DNA from: Fructobacillus apis
GTDB taxonomy: Bacteria > Bacillota > Bacilli > Lactobacillales > Lactobacillaceae
NCBI RefSeq assembly: GCF_023893635.1
Contig: NZ_JAMWYK010000004.1
Coordinates: 1 to 64,000, forward strand
Length of the DNA stretch: 64,000 bases
Reading direction: 5' to 3'
Below are positions 54,693-60,427 of the stretch, in pieces. The translations under genes and the position numbers were made by a program. Every line of letters begins with the position of its first letter. Positions within the stretch are counted from its first letter, which is position 1. Below the pieces are notes generated by a model, which saw nothing but the letters and a program-made list of their open reading frames with translations, was not told where the DNA came from and did not search any database.

Positions 54693-54788
54693 TGAATCCG
54701 TCTCATGGATTGGCTTGATTACACGTATGCGTCTCATTCTTGTCAAGCCGACTTGATTTTGCTATAGTAAAGATACAAATTAATAACG

Positions 54789-54926
54789 TTCCGTTTAGGG
54801 GTGCTCATTTGAGCTGAGAGGCATAGCCGACCCTCCGAACCTGTTGTGTTAACGCACGCGTAGGGAAAACAGAAAAAGACAAACAACGTTTGGTCCACTT
54901 TTGTTGTTCCGAACGTTGTTTTTTTG
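54789..54926 (+). promoter_or_regulatory. TPP riboswitch with terminator before thiT
   Basis: The thi element spans about 54789-54873 (GGGGTGC, GAGCTGAGAGGCATAGCCGACCC, GAACCTGTTGTG, CGCGTAGGGAAAA). The terminator AACAACGTT (54882-54890)/AACGTTGTT (about 54912-54920) with a T-run ends at 54926. This is the second TPP switch in the window. Confidence 0.96.
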
Positions 54927-54962
54927 TACGAGTCCATCACTTTCGCTTTATAGGAGAGAAAC

Positions 54963-55535
54963 ATGCAAAGTACAAAGCAAAGCAATTTGCACTTCATCAC
55001 TGAAATGGCGCTTTTCGTCGCCTTGTCCGTTGTCTTGAGCTTCTGGTCGTTGAAGCTTTGGGGCCAGGGAGGTTCGATTTCCTTCCAAATGGTGCCAACG
55101 ATGATCATGGCTTACCGTTACGGCTTGAAGGGTGGATTAACCACCGGATTCCTCTTTGGAATGATTAAGTTGATTCTCGGGGCCTACATCTTGACGCCGG
55201 TTCAAGCCTTCATGGACTACCCATTGGCCTTCACGGTCGTTGGATTGGCCGCCTTGTCACAAAAGGCCGTTCGTTTTGCCATGGAAGAAAAGAAGCAGGG
55301 GAAGCTTTACGCGGGCCTCTTCGTTGGTTTGTTCATCGGTTCATTCCTGCGCTTTATCGCCCACGTCTTGTCAGCGGTCATCTTCTTTGTACAGTGGGTG
55401 CCAAAGGGCCAAACAATCTGGGGTTACTCCATCGTCTACAATGGTTCTTACATGTTGCCATCGTTCATCGCGTCATTCATCGTCGTGGCGATCATGGCAA
55501 AGATTTACCCAGCCCTTTTGAAGGCGAAGAACTAA
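54963..55535 (+). CDS. thiT: Thiamine ECF transporter S component ThiT
   Basis: A 190-residue membrane S component with six helices that binds thiamine and docks on the shared ECF module. SISFQMVPTMIMAYRYGLKGGLTTGFLFGMIKL (about residues 38-70) and the C-terminal WGYSIVYNGSYMLPS (about 153-168) are typical of ThiT and carry thiamine-site residues. Its TPP riboswitch supports the substrate. The strong Shine-Dalgarno sequence is taggagag. Confidence 0.97.
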   Translation: MQSTKQSNLHFITEMALFVALSVVLSFWSLKLWGQGGSISFQMVPTMIMAYRYGLKGGLTTGFLFGMIKLILGAYILTPVQAFMDYPLAFTVVGLAALSQKAVRFAMEEKKQGKLYAGLFVGLFIGSFLRFIAHVLSAVIFFVQWVPKGQTIWGYSIVYNGSYMLPSFIASFIVVAIMAKIYPALLKAKN

Positions 55536-55587
55536 AAAATAAAGACAAAATAAAGGGCAAAAATTGTCCTTTTGTAGTCATAAGAAA

Positions 55588-55631
55588 AACCGTCATAAAT
55601 GCCTTAATAAAGGCGCTTATGGCGGTTTTTA
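55588..55631 (+). terminator. Terminator after thiT
   Basis: CCGTCATAA with GCTTATGGCGG around a loop, then a T-run. Confidence 0.8.
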
Positions 55632-55633
55632 TG

Positions 55634-55645
55634 TGGTATAATTTC
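55634..55645 (+). promoter_or_regulatory. Promoter of the type I toxin mRNA
   Basis: Extended -10 box TGGTATAAT at about 55634-55642, placed so that transcription starts just before GGCGGTGGCTATCC. The -35 region is weak. Confidence 0.55.
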
Positions 55646-55701
55646 GTTGAGCAGACAACTTAGGCGGTGGCTATCCTTTGCATTTAGAAAGGAGGTTCAA
55701 C

Positions 55702-55734
55702 ATGGTTCTACAAAAACCACGAACTGAAATCTAA
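55702..55734 (+). CDS. Ten-residue leader reading frame before the toxin
   Basis: ATG at 55702 follows a near-perfect Shine-Dalgarno sequence (AAAGGAGG, 55688-55695) and encodes MVLQKPRTEI before TAA. It ends 20 bases before the toxin start. It may tune toxin translation or be part of a longer toxin read by reinitiation. Peptide function unknown. Confidence 0.45.
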   Translation: MVLQKPRTEI

Positions 55735-55753
55735 AGAAAGGAGATGCCGAGTT

Positions 55754-55882
55754 TTGTCGTTAGCTGAAGCGCTGTATCTGCTGATTGAATTCATTCGCCT
55801 CTTGGTGGATATTCGATTAGTTCAGATCACGCTCAGAAAAAATAACCGTCTCAGATTTGACAGTCTGACGGTTATTTTTTAG
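55754..55882 (+). CDS. Holin-like type I toxin peptide
   Basis: A 42-residue reading frame starting TTG (read as Met): a hydrophobic helix (SLAEALYLLIEFIRLLVDIRL, about residues 2-22) followed by a basic tail with RKNNR. This is the layout of the putative holin-like (Hol_Tox/TxpA/BsrG) membrane toxins of Lactobacillales. Its stop lies inside the terminator of the antisense RNA. Shine-Dalgarno sequence aaaggag at 55737-55743. Likely to insert in the membrane and depolarise it when not repressed. Confidence 0.75.
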   Translation: MSLAEALYLLIEFIRLLVDIRLVQITLRKNNRLRFDSLTVIF

Positions 55883-55953
55883 TAACTGATTGGACAGCCA
55901 CCGTTTAACGGGTTTGCTTAAGCAGGTTAGTTCGCGCTAACCTGTTTTTCTAT
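55838..55953 (-). ncRNA. Antisense antitoxin RNA of the type I system
   Basis: A consensus promoter on the minus strand (TTGACA at 55987-55982, 16-base spacer, TATAAT at 55965-55960) starts an RNA near 55953. It would run through the toxin 3' end to the two-way hairpin AATAACCGTC/GACGGTTATT (about 55838-55880). The toxin mRNA ends at CAGGTTAG/CTAACCTG (about 55923-55948), so the RNAs overlap at their 3' parts for about 110 bases, as in TxpA/RatA and BsrG/SR4. Confidence 0.75.
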
Positions 55954-55959
55954 ACCTCC

Positions 55960-55987
55960 ATTATATACCACCCCAACCCCCTGTCAA
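55960..55987 (-). promoter_or_regulatory. Consensus promoter of the antitoxin RNA
   Basis: TTGACA (55987-55982) and TATAAT (55965-55960) with a 16-base spacer; both hexamers match the consensus at every base, fitting the need for excess antitoxin. Confidence 0.85.
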
Positions 55988-56014
55988 CAAAACAGGTCGT
56001 CTTGGACTTTTTCA

Positions 56015-56043
56015 TTGACAAGCATTTCTCATCATGTTTTAAT
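56015..56043 (+). promoter_or_regulatory. Promoter of brnQ unit 1
   Basis: TTGACA at 56015-56020, 17-base spacer and TTTAAT at 56038-56043. The spacer end and -10 box (CTCATCATGTTTTAATA) are shared with the brnQ unit 2 promoter. Confidence 0.8.
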
Positions 56044-56071
56044 AAACGTAACTTAAGAAAAGAGAAAGACC

Positions 56072-56131
56072 ATGAACAAGAATTTGACTTTGAATTTAGC
56101 CGTCGTCGTCAGCGTCGTTATCTACGGATAG
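56072..56131 (+). CDS. Valine-rich leader peptide of brnQ unit 1
   Basis: A 19-residue frame, MNKNLTLNLAVVVSVVIYG, with a Shine-Dalgarno-like AAGAGAAAG before it. It has five Val codons at 56102-56110 and 56114-56119, plus three Leu and one Ile, and its stop codon is part of the first attenuator hairpin. This is the build of a ribosome-stalling leader: shortage of charged tRNA-Val would halt the ribosome before the hairpin arm. The gene after it encodes a branched-chain amino-acid carrier, which supports the reading. Confidence 0.82.
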   Translation: MNKNLTLNLAVVVSVVIYG

Positions 56132-56230
56132 GGTGCTGAATTTTTGGCTTGCCTATCCGACCTACAGGATGGGCAGCTAGCTGATGAAGTCAAATGACAA
56201 GGCCAGTTGCTGATGCAACTGGCTTTTTTT
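56125..56230 (+). promoter_or_regulatory. Ribosome-mediated attenuator before brnQ copy 1
   Basis: Mutually exclusive hairpins: A 56125-56132 with B 56152-56159; B 56151-56158 with C 56167-56174; C 56174-56183 with D 56204-56212 (antiterminator, one bulge); D 56202-56210 with E 56215-56223 plus T-run (terminator). A ribosome at the stop codon covers A, allowing B:C and D:E and so termination. A ribosome stalled at Val codons leaves A free, giving A:B and C:D and read-through. Confidence 0.75.
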
Positions 56231-56269
56231 GTGGGATAACGTCTTTTTTAAGAAAAAAGGAGAACACTT

Positions 56270-57601
56270 ATGCAAGAGAAACAAGCGAGTAGGAGCCAAA
56301 TCCTACTGATCACATCACTGATTTTCGGACTCTTCTTCGGGGCCGGAAACCTGATCTTCCCAGTTCAAATGGGACAGCTTTCAGGGGGACACTGGGTGCC
56401 AGCCGTTTTGGGCTTCCTGTTAACCGGCGCCCTGCTGCCATACTTGGCCATGCTCGGGATGTCATTGACGCGCTCCCATTCCGTTTTGGACATCGCAAAG
56501 CCCGTCGCCCCTTGGTTTGCCACCATCATGGTTGTGGCCATTCATTTCTCGCTCGGTCCTCTGTTTGCCACACCACGTACAGCCGCAACGGCCTTCTCAA
56601 TGGGAATCGCACCCTTGGTTCCAGCCGGCTACCAGCAATTGGCCATGTTGATCTTCTCCGGAATCTTCTTCTGGATGATTTACCTGCTCACCATTAAGGA
56701 ATCGAACTTGATGAAGTGGGTTGGTAAGTACTTGAACCCAGCCTTCTTAATCTTGCTGGCCATTATCTTGATTTTGGCTTTGATAATGCCGATGGGTGAC
56801 TTGAACCAACACGTTTCCGGTGCTTACAACTCACAGGCCGCCTTCGAAGGAATCTTGGAAGGGTATAACACGATGGACTGTTTGGCATTGCTAGCCTTCT
56901 CCGTTTCCGTTGTTTACGCCGTAAAGAACATGGGCTTCTCAGACAAGCAGGTGCCAAAGCTCTTGGCTAAGTCAGGGCTCTACGCCATCTTGCTGGAATC
57001 CATCATCTACATCGCCACGGCCTTGCTGGGTGTTTCATCACTCGGTATCATGGGCGTTTCTGATAACGGTGGAACGGCGCTTTCAAACGTCATTAACCAC
57101 TACACTGGAAACGTTGGTATCTTGGCAACGGCCGTTGTCGTTACCCTGGCCGTGTTCACGTCTGCCATGGGCCTTTCCGCTTCCTTTGCCCAGGACTTGC
57201 ACCGTGTGTTCCCAAAGGTTTCATACATGACTTGGTTGCGCATCACTTGTATCGGTTCCTTCATCACGGCAAACGCTGGTTTGACGAAAATCATCGCGTT
57301 CTCAACGCCAGTGCTCTTGATTATTTACCCATTCTCATTGGCCTTGACGGTCTTGGCCGTTTTGAACAAGTGGGTGAAGCAGGACAAGGTGATGTACCGT
57401 TTCGTGATGGCTTTCATCGCCATTCCCGCCTTCCTGGACGGTTTGTTGGCATCCCCAATGGCTTCCATGGGAATTGTAAAGACGATTGGAAACGCCTACC
57501 AGGCAATCATTCCGCTTGCGGCGGAAGGGTTCGGATGGACGGCGCCAGCTTTGCTTGGAGCATTAATGGCCATTCTCTACAACCGTTTCATCAAGAAGTA
57601 A
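56270..57601 (+). CDS. brnQ: Branched-chain amino-acid:cation symporter, copy 1
   Basis: A 443-residue LIVCS-family carrier with twelve helices. The family start LIFGLFFGAGNLIFPVQMGQLSGGHWVPAVLGFLLTGALLPYLAMLGMSLTRS (about residues 17-69) includes the conserved FFGAGNLIFP substrate motif. It imports Leu, Ile and Val with Na+ or H+. Close paralogue of the gene at 60428. The Val-rich leader suggests it responds to valine. Strong Shine-Dalgarno sequence AAAAAGGAGA. Confidence 0.96.
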   Translation: MQEKQASRSQILLITSLIFGLFFGAGNLIFPVQMGQLSGGHWVPAVLGFLLTGALLPYLAMLGMSLTRSHSVLDIAKPVAPWFATIMVVAIHFSLGPLFATPRTAATAFSMGIAPLVPAGYQQLAMLIFSGIFFWMIYLLTIKESNLMKWVGKYLNPAFLILLAIILILALIMPMGDLNQHVSGAYNSQAAFEGILEGYNTMDCLALLAFSVSVVYAVKNMGFSDKQVPKLLAKSGLYAILLESIIYIATALLGVSSLGIMGVSDNGGTALSNVINHYTGNVGILATAVVVTLAVFTSAMGLSASFAQDLHRVFPKVSYMTWLRITCIGSFITANAGLTKIIAFSTPVLLIIYPFSLALTVLAVLNKWVKQDKVMYRFVMAFIAIPAFLDGLLASPMASMGIVKTIGNAYQAIIPLAAEGFGWTAPALLGALMAILYNRFIKK

Positions 57602-57617
57602 TGAGACTTCATATTAC

Positions 57618-57659
57618 GTAAAAGTCGGTCCCGAGGGCGCTGCCCTGGGCCGGCTTTTT
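57618..57659 (+). terminator. Terminator after brnQ copy 1 (42-bp repeat)
   Basis: AGTCGGTCCCGAGGGC with GCCCTGGGCCGGCT and a T-run. The same 42 bases occur without change at 60068-60109; a shorter relative is at 61787-61818. Confidence 0.9.
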
Positions 57660-57794
57660 GCTTGCTTTTGTGTCGGGGAATGCTGAACAGAGGGAGCTAA
57701 CCGTATTGGTAGGCAGTTTTCTCTTTCACCATTCGGATGGTGAAGTGGCGGCAAATGGGGCAGGGTCGGGTTGGACTGGGCCAGCCACATTCCC

Positions 57795-57822
57795 TTGACA
57801 GAATAAAATGGCATGCTAAGAT
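57795..57822 (+). promoter_or_regulatory. Promoter of the cysteine-leader unit
   Basis: TTGACA at 57795-57800, 16-base spacer ending in TGC (extended -10) and TAAGAT at 57817-57822. The 134 bp between the previous terminator and this promoter show no gene. Confidence 0.75.
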
Positions 57823-57855
57823 AGAATCAACTTAACACGAAAGGAAATTCACAAT

Positions 57856-57894
57856 ATGGCATTCACGCAAATGAACTGTTGCTGCTCAAAGTAA
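57856..57894 (+). CDS. Cysteine-rich leader peptide
   Basis: A 12-residue frame, MAFTQMNCCCSK, with Shine-Dalgarno sequence GAAAGGAAA (57839-57847). Three consecutive Cys codons (57877-57885) lie two codons before the stop. The frame is followed by alternative hairpins and a terminator before the next gene, so it fits a ribosome-stalling sensor for charged tRNA-Cys. Confidence 0.75.
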   Translation: MAFTQMNCCCSK

Positions 57895-57896
57895 TT

Positions 57897-58053
57897 GAGC
57901 TAGCAATCTGATTCCAATATGAACGATTGATTAGCTCCTTACTGAGGTGTCTTTTTGACGTTCATATTGATTGCGGATGCGATGAGTGAATCCCGAATTC
58001 TCTTTTTATTGCCAGTTTTTCAGTATGGATCGTACTGAAAGACTGGCTTTTTT
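57897..58053 (+). promoter_or_regulatory. Attenuator region after the cysteine leader
   Basis: Possible pairings: GAGCTAGCAATC (57897-57908) with GATTGATTAGCTC (57925-57937), starting just after the stop codon; CAATATGAACG (57915-57925) with CGTTCATATTG (57959-57969); TACTGA (57940-57945) with TCAGTA in the terminator 5' arm (58020-58025). The terminator is a 15-bp stem, 58011-58025 with 58033-58047, plus T-run. The pairings compete, as an attenuator needs. Confidence 0.65.
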
Positions 58054-58067
58054 ATGGAGAAATAGAC

Positions 58068-59213
58068 ATGTTATCAGAAAAACAGTGGGACGATTTAAAG
58101 GCGTTCCGTCACGAACTACACCAACACCCGGAGCTTTCCTTTCAGGAATTCGAGACAAGTGCACTTATAAAAGCACGCCTCGAAAAGCTCGGGTATGAAA
58201 TCAAAACGCCAAAGGAAATGAAGACTGGCGTCATCGCCGACATCGGACCAAAAGATGCGCCAATGGTGGCGCTCCGGGCGGACATCGACGCCTTGCCCAT
58301 CCTCGAAAAGACGGGCTTAGCCTATGCATCCGAGATTGACGGTGTCATGCACGCTTGCGGACACGACCTGCACGCGACGAGTTTACTGGCGGCAGCGGAA
58401 GGAATCGCGCAGGGAAAAGATGCCTTGACGGTTCGCGTTCGCCTGATTTTCCAACCGGCGGAGGAAGTTCACCTCGGGGCCGAGCAAGTCTTGAACGCTG
58501 GCGTGCTTGATGACGTGCAGTACATCGTTGGGTACCACAACATGCCGGAATTGGAAGCGGGTAGCTTAGTCATTGAAGCGGGGGCCCGTAACGCCGCGGT
58601 TGATCAGTTCAAGGTCACCTTACACGGAAATGGCGGTCACGCCGCTCACCCGAACCAAAACACCGACGTCATTTTAGGCATGGCGCAGATGGTAACAGGC
58701 TTGCAGAGTATCGTGTCACGAAACATCGATCCGCTCCATCCCGCTGTATTATCCGTGACGCACGTGGAAGGCGGCGCTTCCTGGAACGTGATGCCGGACG
58801 AGCTGTTCTTTGAAGGAACGCTTCGTACCTTTGATGAAAAGGACCGTGAACAAGCAAAGAAGCGCTTCTACCAGCTAGTTGAATTGCAGGCTGAAGCAAT
58901 GGGCATTGACGTAACGATTGACTGGATTGCCGGTCCGCCCGTTCTCGAAAACGACGGGGCACTCGTTCAAAGTGTCCGAGAAACGCTGGCTTCGAAAATG
59001 ACCGTTGTTAAACGGCCAGCCTCTGCCGGTGGCGAAGACTTCGCCTACTACACAAAGCAAGTACCAGCGATTTTTGCGGAAATTGGGTCGGGTTCACCTT
59101 CGGGCCTGCACCATTCCGATTTAACGGTTGATGACGAAGCACTGAAGACAGCTGCAGCCTGGTACACCGAAACATTGAACGTCCTATCTAAGAAATTAGC
59201 GAATGGACAGTGA
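58068..59213 (+). CDS. M20-family amidohydrolase (N-acyl amino-acid deacylase type)
   Basis: A 381-residue M20D metallo-amidohydrolase. HQHPELSFQEFET near residue 18, the Asp of LRADIDALPI near 70, the CGHD motif at 97-100 and QPAEEVHLGAEQVL near 133 carry the metal and catalytic residues; a small dimerisation domain follows at about 180-295. Relatives remove N-acyl groups from amino acids, including N-acetylcysteine and S-modified cysteines (SndA/YxeP-type). With the Cys leader before it and a MetQ-like protein after it, salvage of a cysteine derivative is a good inference. Confidence 0.92.
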   Translation: MLSEKQWDDLKAFRHELHQHPELSFQEFETSALIKARLEKLGYEIKTPKEMKTGVIADIGPKDAPMVALRADIDALPILEKTGLAYASEIDGVMHACGHDLHATSLLAAAEGIAQGKDALTVRVRLIFQPAEEVHLGAEQVLNAGVLDDVQYIVGYHNMPELEAGSLVIEAGARNAAVDQFKVTLHGNGGHAAHPNQNTDVILGMAQMVTGLQSIVSRNIDPLHPAVLSVTHVEGGASWNVMPDELFFEGTLRTFDEKDREQAKKRFYQLVELQAEAMGIDVTIDWIAGPPVLENDGALVQSVRETLASKMTVVKRPASAGGEDFAYYTKQVPAIFAEIGSGSPSGLHHSDLTVDDEALKTAAAWYTETLNVLSKKLANGQ

Positions 59214-59236
59214 TAAAAAGATTAGGAGAAAGAACA

Positions 59237-60052
59237 ATGAAAAAGAAGCATGTCATTTGGACGGTCGCCGCTCTTGTCGTACTCGTTTTAGGCTACTTTT
59301 CCTTTGCGCCAAAGGGGCACAAGCAAGGACAGGTCATTACGGTAGCCACCGCTCCGGGACCATATAGCGAACTCTTCATCAACGGCGTGAAGCCAATTCT
59401 GGAAAAGGAGGGCTATACCGTTAAAACAAAGTCCTTCAGTAACTTGCTGAACGCGGATATCGCGCTTGATAACAAGGAAGCGGATTTAAACGTCGACCAG
59501 CACACGGCCTATCTCAAGAACTTTAACAAGGAAAAGAAGGCTAACCTGGAAGGCCTCGTGAAGATTCCAACGGTGCCGATGGGACTATACCCAGGGACAA
59601 AGAGCTCGTTGGAAGATTTGTCGTACGGCGATGAAATTGCCATTCCAAATGATCCGTCAAACCAGGCACGGGCTTACCGCATTCTGGCCGAGAACGGGTT
59701 GATTACGATTGATAAGGACGCTAATCCCGTCACACTGACGCAAAAGGACATCAGTTCTAATCCGAAGGGACTTGTCTTTAAGGAAATCGATTCCTCAACG
59801 ATTCCGCGGGTTCGAAGCGACTTCGCCTTTGTGATTCTGCCAGGTTCCGTGGCTTACGCCGCGAAGGTGCCGGCCAAGGAGATGGTGCTGAAGGAAAAGA
59901 TTAGCGATGACTACTACCTCGTGGCTACGGTTAATCGTTCGAACAAGGATAAGGACTGGGCGAAGGCAATCAAGAAGGCCTGCCAGTCAGACGAATTCAA
60001 AAAATATCTCGCAAAGCATAACGACGATGGATACTGGGTTACTTCAAATTAA
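59237..60052 (+). CDS. MetQ/NlpA-family binding protein with an uncleaved anchor
   Basis: A 271-residue substrate-binding protein of the MetQ/NlpA family. ITVATAPGPYSELFINGVKPILEKEGYTVK (about residues 34-63), DLNVDQHTAYLKNFN (about 88-102) and the PNDPSNQARAYRILAENGLI segment are the family signatures. The N-terminal hydrophobic segment (about 7-23) has no lipobox Cys, so it is probably held by a transmembrane helix. No MetN or MetP partner is encoded here, so it would use a transporter encoded elsewhere. I chose the start at 59237, after AGGAGAAAG. Ligand: methionine, cysteine or a derivative. Confidence 0.9.
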   Translation: MKKKHVIWTVAALVVLVLGYFSFAPKGHKQGQVITVATAPGPYSELFINGVKPILEKEGYTVKTKSFSNLLNADIALDNKEADLNVDQHTAYLKNFNKEKKANLEGLVKIPTVPMGLYPGTKSSLEDLSYGDEIAIPNDPSNQARAYRILAENGLITIDKDANPVTLTQKDISSNPKGLVFKEIDSSTIPRVRSDFAFVILPGSVAYAAKVPAKEMVLKEKISDDYYLVATVNRSNKDKDWAKAIKKACQSDEFKKYLAKHNDDGYWVTSN

Positions 60053-60067
60053 TAGGACGTGTTAGCT

Positions 60068-60109
60068 GTAAAAGTCGGTCCCGAGGGCGCTGCCCTGGGC
60101 CGGCTTTTT
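60068..60109 (+). terminator. Terminator after the MetQ-like gene (42-bp repeat)
   Basis: Identical over 42 bases to the terminator at 57618-57659. Confidence 0.9.
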
Positions 60110-60165
60110 ATTTGTCTTTTCGCAGGTGTCAGTCCGATTCAATCCAAAAAAAATAAAATGAAAGC

Positions 60166-60194
60166 TTGCTTTTAGATTCTCATCATGTTTTAAT
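60166..60194 (+). promoter_or_regulatory. Promoter of brnQ unit 2
   Basis: TTGCTT at 60166-60171, 17-base spacer and TTTAAT at 60189-60194; shares TTCTCATCATGTTTTAATA with the promoter of brnQ unit 1. Confidence 0.75.
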
Positions 60195-60222
60195 ATAAGT
60201 ATCAAATTAAGTGAGAAATCAA

Positions 60223-60279
60223 ATGACTAATTCATTGCAAAACAACCAAGCCATTATTATCAGCATTATTATTCCATAG
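60223..60279 (+). CDS. Isoleucine-rich leader peptide of brnQ unit 2
   Basis: An 18-residue frame, MTNSLQNNQAIIISIIIP, with six Ile codons at 60253-60261 and 60265-60273 and no Val. It has the same plan as the Val leader (Ala, three test codons, Ser, more test codons, stop inside hairpin arm A). The Shine-Dalgarno sequence is weak (GTGAGAAA). It should sense charged tRNA-Ile. Confidence 0.82.
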   Translation: MTNSLQNNQAIIISIIIP

Positions 60280-60382
60280 GGATAGGTGCTGATGTTTTGA
60301 GCTGCCTATCCCATTCGGGTAGGTAGCTGATGAAGAGGTTTTCGAAGACCAGCTACGTACATTCACGTAGCTGGTCTTTTTT
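60279..60382 (+). promoter_or_regulatory. Ribosome-mediated attenuator before brnQ copy 2
   Basis: A 60279-60286 with B 60305-60312 (8 bp, perfect); B 60301-60312 with C 60317-60327 (one bulge); C 60323-60329 (GTAGCTG) with D 60350-60356 (CAGCTAC), the antiterminator; D 60346-60358 with E 60365-60377 (13 bp, perfect) plus T-run, the terminator. The logic is the same as at 56125-56230: ribosome at the stop masks A and termination follows; stall at Ile codons favours read-through. Confidence 0.8.
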
Positions 60383-60427
60383 GTTTGAAAAAAGCTTAAA
60401 ATTGAAATCGTAAAGGAGTTTTTCAAT

